Source: a virus. From it: 25,579 nt of DNA. The translations under genes were made by a program, and so were the position numbers. The DNA lies in the IMG/VR virus record IMGVR_UViG_3300034063_000493, positions 1 through 25,579 of that record; one strand, written 5' to 3'. How positions within the stretch are numbered: position 1 is the first letter of the stretch; every line of letters starts with the position of its first letter. Below are positions 14,092 through 21,435 of this stretch, in pieces. The notes under the pieces are model-generated. The model was not told the origin of the DNA. It saw nothing but the letters and a program-made list of their open reading frames with translations, and did no database searches.

Positions 14092-15061
14092 CGGGCTCGT
14101 CACCGGCACGGATCTCGAGGTGCGAATCGACGCCGCCATCGACTACCACGGCGATGCGATGCTGCTGCCGCACGGACGGCTGATGCAGATCCTAAACGCC
14201 GCCGGTGGTGAGGACGTGACGCTGGAGACCAAGGGCACGTCGTGCGTGGTGCGGTGTGGCCACGGCACGTGGACGCTGCCCGTCGAAGACGCGGCTGAGT
14301 ACCCGCTGTGGGAACCAAAGGACGCCAAGCCGGTGACGCGGCTGCCGGCTGACCAGTTCGCCAGGGCCGTGCGTGGCGTCGTGTTCGCCGCCGACCAGGA
14401 GTCGAGCCGCTACGCCCTCGGGGCGGTGCTCGTGGACGTGAAGGACGGCGTGGTCAACTTCGTGGCCACGGACGGCCGCCGGCTGTGCTCGTGCGAGATG
14501 GAACACGACCTGGCCGTCGATGACACCACGACGCTCGTGCCGAGCCGGGTGATGCAGATCCTGGCCCGCGTCGCGGTGGCGGCCGGCGAGGACTCGGTGC
14601 AGCTGGAGGCCACGGCGAACGAGCTGCTGGCGACGATCGGCGGCACGACCGTCACGGCACGGCTGACGGAGGGGCGGTTCCCAAAGTGGCGCGACGTGAT
14701 ACCGAAGGACGGCGGCGAGCCGACCACGGTGCTGGCCACCGAGTTGCTGTCAGCCACCAGGGCTGCAGCCATCGTGACGAGCGAGCAGTCGAAGGGCGTG
14801 CAGTACACGTTCACGGCTGAGGGCATCCACTTGCACGGGCAGTCGGCCGAGGCCGGCGAGTCGAGCGTGACGTGCGAGATCGTGGAGGCCGGTAAGGCGT
14901 GCAGCGTGAAGCTCGATCCCATCTTCGTCAAGGAGTGGCTCTCGGGCCTTCCGGCGGACGGCGAGCCCACGGTGAGCGTCCAGGCCACCGACGCCCAGTC
15001 GGCGGTTGTGCTTCGCACGGACACGTTCACGGGCGTCATCATGCCCCTGGCGACGGAGTGA
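13952..15061 (+). CDS. dnaN: DNA polymerase III beta sliding clamp homologue
   Basis: A 369-residue protein, the normal length for a bacterial beta clamp. The ATG at 13952 has AAAAGGA upstream; earlier in-frame starts lack one. The three-domain pattern is visible. Domain 1 has PILTNVRLGDGLVTGTDLEV, domain 2 has a FAADQESSRYALGAVLVDV block and the conserved ATDGRRL, and domain 3 ends in TGVIMPLATE, like the MPM-L C-terminus of host clamps. The ring tethers polymerase to DNA; phages rarely encode their own bacterial-type clamp. It sits in the replication operon and would recruit host polymerase III to phage replication. Confidence 0.92.
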   Translation: MVATKERRKTGGITLSAGELKNALHAVSPAVPSRAPKPILTNVRLGDGLVTGTDLEVRIDAAIDYHGDAMLLPHGRLMQILNAAGGEDVTLETKGTSCVVRCGHGTWTLPVEDAAEYPLWEPKDAKPVTRLPADQFARAVRGVVFAADQESSRYALGAVLVDVKDGVVNFVATDGRRLCSCEMEHDLAVDDTTTLVPSRVMQILARVAVAAGEDSVQLEATANELLATIGGTTVTARLTEGRFPKWRDVIPKDGGEPTTVLATELLSATRAAAIVTSEQSKGVQYTFTAEGIHLHGQSAEAGESSVTCEIVEAGKACSVKLDPIFVKEWLSGLPADGEPTVSVQATDAQSAVVLRTDTFTGVIMPLATE

Positions 15062-15063
15062 CG

Positions 15064-15372
15064 ATGGAAAACAAGCGTGCAGTCATATTGCACCAGATGT
15101 GGACTGCTGGCGAGACTGCCGAGGCGATTGGCAAACGCTTCGGAGTCTCTGCCAGCACCGTCTGCCATTGGGCGCAGAAGTACAAATTGCCAAAGCGACA
15201 GAGACCGCAAAAGAACAAGTTTGCAGACCCGTCGCCAGAAGAGATCGAGCGACTCAAGGCTGTGCTAAAGGAACGGCACATTCAAGAGCGGATGCGGGAA
15301 GACGTGACGAACACGCACAGCAAGGTTTCCAAGTGGCGGCGAGGGATATTTCAGCCGAGAGGTGTGGCGTAG
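15064..15372 (+). CDS. GcrA-like HTH DNA-binding protein
   Basis: A 102-residue protein whose ATG lies two bases after the clamp stop. Residues 8-45 read as a GcrA/Homeodomain-like HTH: LHQMWTAGETAEAIGKRFGV, then SASTVCHWAQKYKLPKR. The rest is a charged helix (SPEEIERLKAVLKERHIQER) and a basic tail. GcrA-type domains bind DNA and can respond to adenine methylation, which is notable with a DNA methyltransferase in the same region. DNA binding is well supported; the regulatory link is inference. Confidence 0.6.
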   Translation: MENKRAVILHQMWTAGETAEAIGKRFGVSASTVCHWAQKYKLPKRQRPQKNKFADPSPEEIERLKAVLKERHIQERMREDVTNTHSKVSKWRRGIFQPRGVA

Positions 15373-15399
15373 AACGCACAGGATCAGGAGCGGCGAACG

Positions 15400-15771
15400 A
15401 TGAACGATGACAACACGCAGGGCGGTGCCGAGCCGTCTCCTGCATCCGCTGGTTCCCACGGGGATGGCATGGTTGCTCGCCTCCGCAGTTGGAGGGACGA
15501 GCGCGGCTACCCAACGCCGGGCGAAATGATGGACGAAGCGGCACAAGAGATAGAGCGACTGCTGGAAAAGGAAAGCCTGCTGCTTGCGGCTGGCGACTTG
15601 CTAGAGCATCAGTTGATGAAGGTGGCCCGAGAGAGAGACGCCTTGCGTACATGCGAGCCGCAGCCCACGCTCACCGACGCGGAGCGGGAGGCGATTGCCT
15701 ACTACATCGGCACTGGCGGGCCAGATGGCGTAGACGCCACGCTCCGGTCACTGCTGGAGCGGACGAAATGA
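15400..15771 (+). CDS. Hypothetical phage protein (123 aa)
   Basis: The ATG at 15400 is preceded by AGGAG at 15387-15391. The N-terminal 25 residues are low-complexity (DNTQGGAEPSPASAGSHG). A helical middle follows, a DEAAQEIERLLEKESLLLAA stretch and HQLMKVARERDAL, with coiled-coil character. The end reads DAEREAIAYYIGTGGPDGVDATLRSLLER. Similar helix-rich proteins are common fillers in phage early regions. No function recognised. It overlaps the next gene by four bases. Confidence 0.5.
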   Translation: MNDDNTQGGAEPSPASAGSHGDGMVARLRSWRDERGYPTPGEMMDEAAQEIERLLEKESLLLAAGDLLEHQLMKVARERDALRTCEPQPTLTDAEREAIAYYIGTGGPDGVDATLRSLLERTK

Positions 15772-16013
15772 GCGAGCCGACACGCTGCGGGGACTGCTGC
15801 ACCGACACGCGGGGCCAGGAGATTCGCATGAGTGATCCAACGACAGCGACTCATGACCCGGAGGGGCCGCTGTGCTACGGATTCACGCGCGACGGCGTGT
15901 GGCTTGATACCTACTACGGCTGGGTGATTCCTGATGACGCCGTCGCTGATGCAGGCGAGGCGGGGCCGGCCACTGAGCGAGACAGCCAGCGATCAGCGGC
16001 ACCGTCCGCTTGA
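15768..16013 (+). CDS. Small hypothetical protein with an N-terminal CxxCC group (81 aa)
   Basis: Starts at an ATG overlapping the preceding stop. Residues 7-11 (CGDCC) could bind zinc but only one Cys follows (near 36). The centre has an aromatic stretch (YGFTRDGVWLDTYYGWVIPDD) and the end is Ala/Gly/Ser-rich. An ATG at 15828 is a possible later start. The ORF is weakly supported by composition and coupling alone. Confidence 0.42.
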   Translation: MSEPTRCGDCCTDTRGQEIRMSDPTTATHDPEGPLCYGFTRDGVWLDTYYGWVIPDDAVADAGEAGPATERDSQRSAAPSA

Positions 16014-16076
16014 GTTGACACGCATGCCATCTTCCGTTTGACCCGGCGGACACCGGGCGTTCACGGAGGATGTCTC

Positions 16077-16355
16077 ATGCGTTTGCTTCTCGCTTGCCTT
16101 GTGGCCCTGGCCTGCTTCACGGTTGAAGCCGCCCCGACTGTCATCGTGACGGCTCAGGATCACGCCACAGTGATCGCCCGTCGCGGCGTGCTCGTGCATT
16201 CGTCGTGCGGCCAGTACGAAGGGATCGGCTGCGGCTCGACGCCTGAGGCCGCCCGCAGGAACTGCTGTTTCTTCGGCAAGCGTGTGATCGTTGAGGAAGG
16301 CGTTGCCTACTCGCCGGCCCGTCGCCAGTGGTTCGCCGTGATTCGCTACCGGTGA
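16077..16355 (+). CDS. Small secreted protein of unknown function
   Basis: A 92-residue protein with GGAGG about seven bases before ATG 16077. Residues 1-18 form a classic signal peptide (MRLLLACLVALACFTVEA). The mature part is beta-rich with four cysteines (SSCGQYEGIGCGS, RRNCCFFGKR) that could form disulphides after export. A hairpin CCCGG/CCGGG (16042-16057) precedes its ribosome site. An exported protein in a replication region is unusual and suggests host-surface or cargo function rather than replication. Confidence 0.6.
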   Translation: MRLLLACLVALACFTVEAAPTVIVTAQDHATVIARRGVLVHSSCGQYEGIGCGSTPEAARRNCCFFGKRVIVEEGVAYSPARRQWFAVIRYR

Positions 16356-16358
16356 GCC

Positions 16359-16757
16359 GTGGCCATCACGTTCTCTGTACCGGGCGAGCCCGTCCCGCAG
16401 CCGAGGCCACGCGTCTCGACTCGGGGCGGGTTTGCACGGGCGTATGTGCCGAAGACTCACGCAGTGCATGCGTACCGGCAATCGCTTGCAGCAGCTGCTC
16501 GAGATGCTGGCGTAACGCAAACCGACGAGCCGCTCAGCGTGGTGATTGACGCCGTCTTTGTGCGGCCGAAGTCTCATATGCGGAAGAGCGGCGTGAAACC
16601 AGACGCACCCAAGCTGCCCAGGCCCGACGTGGACAACATCGCCAAGGCGTGTTTGGACGCGTTGCAGGACGTGATCGGCGATGACACATGCGTGGCCCGC
16701 CTGGTGATCGAGAAGAGTTACGGCACGGAGGCACGGACAACCGTGCGAATCGGGTGA
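16359..16757 (+). CDS. rusA: RusA-family Holliday junction resolvase
   Basis: A 132-residue protein, typical for RusA, with a GTG start three bases after the secreted-protein stop. The N-terminal block VPGEPVPQPRPRVSTRGG and the central RPDVDNIAKACLDALQ are diagnostic. Asp90, Asp92 and the acidic GDD at 107-109 are the expected metal-binding catalytic residues. RusA is a dimeric endonuclease that cuts four-way junctions made during phage recombination and replication, clearing branches before packaging. It overlaps the methyltransferase gene by four bases. Confidence 0.92.
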   Translation: MAITFSVPGEPVPQPRPRVSTRGGFARAYVPKTHAVHAYRQSLAAAARDAGVTQTDEPLSVVIDAVFVRPKSHMRKSGVKPDAPKLPRPDVDNIAKACLDALQDVIGDDTCVARLVIEKSYGTEARTTVRIG

Positions 16758-17287
16758 GCAACGCCAGCCTCTACCGCTACCTCGCCGAGCACTGCCAGCG
16801 GCACAAGGTGCAGCACTACCTTGAGATCGGCACCCGCGAAGGCGACTCGCTGCGGATCGTGCTGGAGAACGCCGCCGCCGATCTGCTGTCTGTCTGGGTG
16901 GCGGATCTTTGGGGCAACGACTACGGCGGCAGCGGACGCGGCAACCATCAGCACGTTGAGCAACTGCTGGACGATTTCAACTTCGACGGCCGCCGTGCGT
17001 TTCTCGACGGCAACAGCCGAGACACAATCCCGGCCCTGATGCCCGAGAAAGCCGAAGCGTTCGACCTTGTGCTCGTGGACGGCGACCACTCTTACGAAGG
17101 CGGCATGGCCGACTTGGTGAACGTCTGGCCGCTCGTAAAGCCCGGCGGCTGCGTGGTGTTCCACGACATTACGCACCCGGCTCACCCCGATCTGATGCAG
17201 TGCTTTGACGAGTTCGTGGCGAAGCACAACGCACCGCACGAAATCATCACGGACGGCTACGGCCTCGGAGTCGCGTGGAAGAAATGA
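16754..17287 (+). CDS. Class I SAM-dependent methyltransferase
   Basis: A 177-residue protein starting at a GTG that overlaps the RusA stop. It carries the Methyltransf_24-type pattern: the SAM loop YLEIGTREGDSL (22-33), an acidic strand end (VADLWGND), LVLVDGDHSYEGG (105-117) and the strand KPGGCVVFHDI. This group methylates small molecules, sugars or cephalosporin-like substrates rather than DNA. It is coupled by a four-base overlap to a glycosyltransferase, which suggests that both act on a glycan or a glycosylated virion or cell surface. The substrate is unknown. Confidence 0.82.
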   Translation: MSNASLYRYLAEHCQRHKVQHYLEIGTREGDSLRIVLENAAADLLSVWVADLWGNDYGGSGRGNHQHVEQLLDDFNFDGRRAFLDGNSRDTIPALMPEKAEAFDLVLVDGDHSYEGGMADLVNVWPLVKPGGCVVFHDITHPAHPDLMQCFDEFVAKHNAPHEIITDGYGLGVAWKK

Positions 17288-18192
17288 ACATCCCCGACCA
17301 TCTCATTTATCCGCTGGAGCCGTTCGCCGAGCTGTACCAGAAACGGTACGCGGAAGGCATGGCCCGGCTGGCCCACTCCAAGGTGGCCTTCGTGGGCCTG
17401 GCCCGCAACTGTGCCGTGCGGCTGGCTGAGAACCTCGGGCGGCTCGAGCACCTTGTGCGGTCGTGCAAGTCGTGGGCACTGCACATCGAAGAGAACGACA
17501 GCACGGACCAGACGCTTGAGGTGCTCCAGGCGTTTGCCGAAGCGTACAAGCAGGCCACGTTCACATCGCAGACGCTGGGCCGCGAGCACTACGGGGCCGA
17601 GTTCGCAGGCCGCAGGACGATTGCCCTGGCCGAGTACCGCGACGCGTGCCAGCGGTGGGTGCGTGACTGTGCCGCCGATGCCGATTACGTGATCGTCATC
17701 GACTGGGACCAATGGGGCGGGTGGTCGCACACTGGAGTCATCAACGGCATCGGATGGCTCGTGGAGATGCCAGGGGCTTACGGCATGGCCAGCGTCTCAC
17801 TCAATGAGTTCACGATGCTAGGCATGGGCGAGGATCGGCAGCCGAAGATCGGCAAGGGATGGACGCACTACGATGCCTGGGCGTTGCGTGGAGTTGGTCA
17901 GTCTCGCTGCTATTTCGATGACTACACCGCCGGCCTCGGCGGATGGAAGCACCAGTGGCTGCCGCCGGTTGGTTCGCCGCCCGTGCTCGTCTCGTCTGCC
18001 TTCGGCGGGCTGTGCATCTACCGCACGGAAGCCTTCCTGCAAGGCACATACGACGGCGTGAAAGACTGCGAGCACGTCCCGTATCACGCAAGCATCGCTA
18101 AGGCGACGGGCCAGCACTTGTACCTGAACCCGTCGCAACGATGCGTCATGGCTTGGATGACCGACAATGAAGGGCTGCACGGCGACCATTAG
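17284..18192 (+). CDS. GT-A-like glycosyltransferase
   Basis: A 302-residue protein starting at an ATG overlapping the methyltransferase stop. It has the GT-A features VAFVGLARNCA (34-44), an EENDSTDQTLEVL nucleotide-sugar loop (69-81) and a DxD metal site in VIVIDWDQWGG (D140, D142). Late motifs include SSAFGGLCIYR and CEHVPYHASI, typical of glycosyltransferases resembling the mannan-polymerase/Anp1 type. There is no membrane segment. A phage enzyme of this kind may glycosylate virion protein, DNA or host surface polysaccharide. The fold is well supported; donor and acceptor are not known. Confidence 0.72.
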   Translation: MNIPDHLIYPLEPFAELYQKRYAEGMARLAHSKVAFVGLARNCAVRLAENLGRLEHLVRSCKSWALHIEENDSTDQTLEVLQAFAEAYKQATFTSQTLGREHYGAEFAGRRTIALAEYRDACQRWVRDCAADADYVIVIDWDQWGGWSHTGVINGIGWLVEMPGAYGMASVSLNEFTMLGMGEDRQPKIGKGWTHYDAWALRGVGQSRCYFDDYTAGLGGWKHQWLPPVGSPPVLVSSAFGGLCIYRTEAFLQGTYDGVKDCEHVPYHASIAKATGQHLYLNPSQRCVMAWMTDNEGLHGDH

Positions 18193-18529
18193 CGTCGCCG
18201 CATTCCGAGCCGATTGGCTGACGCACATGCCGATGCGGGCACTGTGCGAGCGGTGGACTATTAGCCGCGACCAAGTTATCCGACTGAAGCACGTCTGGCA
18301 TCTGCCACCCCGGCACGACAGGCGACTGCGGGCCAAGCCCGTCCGGCAGCGTGACCCGACGCCCCGCGAGATCGAGCAGGCCAGGAAGGAGATCCAGGCG
18401 ACGTGGAGCGAGGAAGTCCGCGAGGACCGCCGCGTCATCAAGAGCCAGCCCGTGACGCTCAAGCGGATCGAGATGACCGACGAAGCCCGCGACGCGTTCG
18501 AGGACCAGGCCGGCGAGGTGCAGTGGTGA
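18167..18529 (+). CDS. Small HTH-containing regulatory protein
   Basis: A 120-residue protein from the ATG at 18167, overlapping the glycosyltransferase end by 26 bases. Residues 20-50 (MPMRALCERWTISRDQVIRL followed by KHVWHLPPR) fit a helix-turn-helix that scans for DNA. The rest is a long charged helix rich in Arg and Glu (EIEQARKEIQATWSEEVRED). It overlaps the next gene by four bases. It resembles the GcrA-like protein upstream in size and HTH position. The target is unknown. Confidence 0.55.
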   Translation: MKGCTATISVAAFRADWLTHMPMRALCERWTISRDQVIRLKHVWHLPPRHDRRLRAKPVRQRDPTPREIEQARKEIQATWSEEVREDRRVIKSQPVTLKRIEMTDEARDAFEDQAGEVQW

Positions 18530-18792
18530 GCGGCAGCGATCACGTACAGCGGCGGATCGTCGTGGAGTACGGGCAGCTGTACGCGTACTGCTACATGACT
18601 GACGGCAACGGCAAGGTGCTCGAGGAGGAGCGGTTCAAGCAGCCCTTTCGGCTCGACAAGCGGGACATCGCAGACGAGGCCGATGACTGCTACCGCAGCG
18701 TCTGGGATTGGCTTAACGACACCGTCAACGTGACGCCGCTGCAAGGGGATGAGGACGAGGAGGCAGAATCGGGAGAGGAGGACACGCCGTGA
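18526..18792 (+). CDS. Small acidic hypothetical protein (88 aa)
   Basis: Starts at a GTG overlapping the HTH-gene stop (GTGA). The first 60 residues form a beta-hairpin-like and helical unit (VEYGQLYAYCYMTDGNG, then a DIADEADDCYRSVWDWL helix). The C-terminus is strongly acidic (EDEEAESGEED), a pattern seen in DNA-mimic proteins and in binding tails. No family recognised. It overlaps the next gene by four bases. Confidence 0.5.
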   Translation: MSGSDHVQRRIVVEYGQLYAYCYMTDGNGKVLEEERFKQPFRLDKRDIADEADDCYRSVWDWLNDTVNVTPLQGDEDEEAESGEEDTP

Positions 18793-19091
18793 CGAACTAC
18801 GAAGCCACGCCCGCCGAGCTCGACAAGTACGGGGCCAACCTCAACGTGTGGCAGCAGATCCAGCTGCTTTCCGCCTGGTCGCCGCTGATCGGCTACGGCC
18901 AGCGATTCGTCAACGAGGTGGACCCGTACAAGCGTTCCATCATCGTCGGCGAAGCCTGCGAGTGGCTGGCGTCCAAGACGAAGGCCGTGACCGATGACCA
19001 ACTCGTGCGGCTCATCTCGGACGTGCTGAAGACCAAGGAAGGCGAGGCGCTCGTGCGGTTCTGCCTGATGCAAGTCGAGGGCCGCAAGTGA
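18789..19091 (+). CDS. Hypothetical helical phage protein (100 aa)
   Basis: Starts at a GTG overlapping the acidic-protein stop. It is an all-helical protein: TPAELDKYGANLNVWQQIQ, an IVGEACEWLASKTKAV helix and an LISDVLKTKEGEALVRF helix. There is no signal peptide, membrane segment or Cys motif. Its position just before the membrane and lysis genes suggests it closes the regulatory group. Function unknown. Confidence 0.5.
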   Translation: MTNYEATPAELDKYGANLNVWQQIQLLSAWSPLIGYGQRFVNEVDPYKRSIIVGEACEWLASKTKAVTDDQLVRLISDVLKTKEGEALVRFCLMQVEGRK

Positions 19092-19696
19092 ATGTTGAAC
19101 TCGCATTTCGTGCCGGTGCCCTCGCTCTGGCGGTTGCTCTCGCGGTGGCTCCCTACTGGCCGCAAATCCGAGCGGCCGCGAGTCGTGCGGTGGAGGCCGG
19201 CAAAGAAAAAGCCGGTCTCCTGAGTCGCCTTGCCGCCATTGCTCTGCTGGTCGCTGCCGCTTGGGGCAAGGTGCCGCTGCCGACGTTGCCAGCCAGCCCC
19301 TTGGCTCCCGTGGCCGTCGAGACGCCGAGTGCCGAGATGCAGACGCTAGTGCAGCCGATTGCCGATGCCCTTCGTGGTGCGTCGGCCGTGGATCGTGCCC
19401 TGTGGGCTGAAGTGTGGACGAAGGCCGCGACCGTGGCCGCTGGCGATGCCGTCACCACCGAGGTTGTGTTCACCGACACTCGCAGCCTGCGGGCGTTCAC
19501 AGCCCTTGCCGTGGACATCGCCTGGCGGCGCATCGGGCAGCATGTGCCCGGCTCCAACGAATCGCTCAGGAAGGCCGTAGAGGCCGCCTACGGGTCCGCT
19601 GTTGGCACGGACGTTGTGCCGGTCACTGCGGATCTGCGGGGCCGTTACGTGGCGTTCTGTCGTGCCGTGGCATGGGCCGGCGTCAACGGGGGCTGA
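19088..19696 (+). CDS. Membrane protein, probable lysis-region component
   Basis: A 202-residue protein with a GTG start overlapping the preceding stop. It has two hydrophobic segments, about residues 7-22 (FRAGALALAVALAVAPYW) and 44-58 (LSRLAAIALLVAAAWG), separated by a basic AGKEKAG loop. The remaining 130 residues are soluble and helical, with a REV..AFTALAVDIAWRRI helix near the centre. It stops three bases before the peptidase gene. Two helices plus a soluble domain next to a peptidase could be holin or anchor; this is inference. Confidence 0.5.
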   Translation: MNVELAFRAGALALAVALAVAPYWPQIRAAASRAVEAGKEKAGLLSRLAAIALLVAAAWGKVPLPTLPASPLAPVAVETPSAEMQTLVQPIADALRGASAVDRALWAEVWTKAATVAAGDAVTTEVVFTDTRSLRAFTALAVDIAWRRIGQHVPGSNESLRKAVEAAYGSAVGTDVVPVTADLRGRYVAFCRAVAWAGVNGG

Positions 19697-19699
19697 CGC

Positions 19700-20617
19700 A
19701 TGGCCGACTTCCTGCCGCTCTTTGGCTACGCCCCAAACCGGGCAGGCACTGACGCCTTCCTGGCGTCGCTCGCCAAGCCGACGCTGGCTCAAGCCGGGCC
19801 GGATCTCGCCCTGGACGAAGGCCGGGATGTGTTCCTTGGCTCGGCACTACTGAAGTGCGACCCGTCGTGGAAGCGTGGCTCGCAGAAGATCGGCTCGTGC
19901 GTCGGCTGGGGATGGGCTCTGTCGTGCGACATCCTTGCTGCCTGCGACATCCACGTACGCAACGAAGCCGAAACGTATGGCGGCCGTGTGCTCGAGGCCA
20001 GCGTCTACGCCTTCAGTCGCGTGGAGGTGCGTGGATCACGCAACCTCGGCGGCGACGGCTCGTATGGCGGTGCAGCCGCCAAGGCCGTGACGAAGTACGG
20101 CACCCTGCACTACGGCCAGGACTACGGCGGCCAGCGGTTCACGGACAACAGCGGCACCCGCGAGAAGGAATGGGGCCGCGACGGCGTGCCCGACTCGCTG
20201 GAGAAGTACGCCGCCCAGCACAAAGTCAGCAGTGTGGCCCTGGTGAAGACGTTTGAGGAAGCCGCCAAGGCGATCCAGAACGGCTATCCGGTGGCAGTCT
20301 GCTCGATGCAGGGCTTCTCCATGACGCTCCGCGACGGCGGATACCTGTCGCCGATGGGCCAATGGGCTCACTGCATGATGTTCGCGGGCGTGAGGTGGAA
20401 GCCATACCCGGCCCTGCTCTGCGTTAATTCGTGGGGCGACTGCTACTCGGGCGACGTAGACGCGACTCTTCCGGTGCAGTTTCAGCGTTCAGCCGGATAC
20501 GTGCGAGCCGAGACCTGCACTCGGATGCTGGCCGGCGAAGACTCGTTCGCCCTGTCTGGGTACTCGGGCTTCGCCCCGCGAACGATGCCCGGCAACTGGC
20601 TGGAGGGCATCCTGTGA
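19700..20617 (+). CDS. Papain-like cysteine peptidase (C1 fold)
   Basis: A 305-residue protein with ATG three bases after the previous stop. The C1 catalytic triad can be read in order: Cys67 in IGSCVGWGWALSCDI (the QGxCGxCW region), His224 in QWAHCMMFAGVRW, and Asn243 in VNSWGDCYSG (the NSWG motif). A Gln equivalent to the oxyanion-hole residue may be Gln62. There is no signal peptide or pro-domain, and the N-terminal 45 residues are variable. In a phage lysis or structural region it could be a cell-wall or virion-processing peptidase. Fold is clear; substrate unknown. Confidence 0.78.
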   Translation: MADFLPLFGYAPNRAGTDAFLASLAKPTLAQAGPDLALDEGRDVFLGSALLKCDPSWKRGSQKIGSCVGWGWALSCDILAACDIHVRNEAETYGGRVLEASVYAFSRVEVRGSRNLGGDGSYGGAAAKAVTKYGTLHYGQDYGGQRFTDNSGTREKEWGRDGVPDSLEKYAAQHKVSSVALVKTFEEAAKAIQNGYPVAVCSMQGFSMTLRDGGYLSPMGQWAHCMMFAGVRWKPYPALLCVNSWGDCYSGDVDATLPVQFQRSAGYVRAETCTRMLAGEDSFALSGYSGFAPRTMPGNWLEGIL

Positions 20618-20853
20618 GATTCCTGCTCGCGTTCGCCGTCGTGCTCGTTGGCTGCGTCGCCACGCTGCCTGGCGACAACGGCGTCACCGCCGACCTGGCC
20701 TGCGAGACAGCCCGCATGGTCGTGCAGCTGCGGAACGAGATCGCCCCCAGCCCGGCCAGCGACAGGTGCGACAACTGCGACGGCACGGGGAAGATCGGCG
20801 ACGGCCGCATCGTCATGCCTTGCCCCATCTGCAAAGGAACGGGCAAGAAATGA
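20614..20853 (+). CDS. Lipoprotein with a DnaJ-type zinc finger
   Basis: A 79-residue protein starting at a GTG overlapping the peptidase stop. Residues 1-14 (MRFLLAFAVVLVGC) form a lipoprotein signal ending in an LVGC lipobox, so Cys14 would be lipidated. Residues 52-78 contain two CxxCxGxG motifs, CDNCDGTGK and CPICKGTGK, as in the DnaJ zinc finger. That combination in an exported phage protein is unusual. Position among membrane genes would suit an Rz1-like outer-membrane spanin, but the zinc finger is not typical of spanins. Confidence 0.65.
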   Translation: MRFLLAFAVVLVGCVATLPGDNGVTADLACETARMVVQLRNEIAPSPASDRCDNCDGTGKIGDGRIVMPCPICKGTGKK

Positions 20854-21200
20854 CGCTGCCAGAACTCCAGGCCCACGTCTGGGATCGCCTGCCGACGCTA
20901 CAGCGAACGGTTGCCGGCCGTCGCATCGTCTCGCGGATCGTGAATTCTGCCGTGCGAGGCTGGCCCGTGCCGGTGCTCGAGCAGTGCAACGCCGACGAAA
21001 CCCAGGTCGTGGCCAAGCACTACACCAAGCAGATCGAGCGGGCCGCCCGCCACGAGTTCGGCATGGGCATCATCCTGACGCTGGTGCTCGGGGCTCTTGT
21101 GCAAGAGGTCGTGAAGCTCTTGGTTCAATGGTGGCTCGCACGACAGGAGAACCGCACGCAGATGCGTCTGCTGATGCGTGAGGCACGAAACCATGACTGA
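20850..21200 (+). CDS. Membrane protein, possible holin or spanin component
   Basis: A 116-residue protein whose ATG overlaps the lipoprotein stop. The N-terminal 65 residues are soluble and basic (RRIVSRIVNSAVRGW). A membrane segment covers about residues 70-95 (FGMGIILTLVLGALVQEVVK and LLVQWW), followed by a short basic tail. One membrane helix near the C-terminus with a cytoplasmic N-terminal domain does not match a standard class of holin, but the location in a row of membrane genes suggests a lysis role. It overlaps the next gene by eight bases. Confidence 0.5.
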   Translation: MTLPELQAHVWDRLPTLQRTVAGRRIVSRIVNSAVRGWPVPVLEQCNADETQVVAKHYTKQIERAARHEFGMGIILTLVLGALVQEVVKLLVQWWLARQENRTQMRLLMREARNHD

Positions 21201-21432
21201 GGCGGCGAAAGACACTGCGTTCGGCATCATGGAGCGATGGGGCTTTCCAGTGCTCGTGGCACTTGCAGCCGGGTGGATACTGCGGAACGACGTGCTACTG
21301 CCATTGGTGGAAGAGCACCGGTCGTTCGTCAAGCAACTCGGCGAGACGCAACGAGAGATCAGCCAGGCCGTCGCAGAGCAGACGAAGTTGCTCTACGCGT
21401 TGCAGCCAAAGGCAGCCAAGGTGGAGAACTGA
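21193..21432 (+). CDS. Small holin-like membrane protein
   Basis: A 79-residue protein. ATG 21193 is chosen; an in-frame GTG at 21178 would add five residues. A short polar start leads into one membrane helix (GFPVLVALAAGWILRNDVLL), then a long coiled-coil helix (VEEHRSFVKQLGETQREISQ). One N-terminal helix plus a cytoplasmic coiled coil resembles BhlA-type holin-like and other small phage membrane proteins. It ends three bases before the fibre gene. Role inferred from shape and neighbours only. Confidence 0.55.
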   Translation: MTEAAKDTAFGIMERWGFPVLVALAAGWILRNDVLLPLVEEHRSFVKQLGETQREISQAVAEQTKLLYALQPKAAKVEN

Positions 21433-21435
21433 CGC

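Noticed and set aside
14410-15210. A 266-codon minus-strand frame opposite the clamp gene
   Set aside because: Ser/Thr/Ala-rich translation with no domain; the clamp on the plus strand explains the coding signal.
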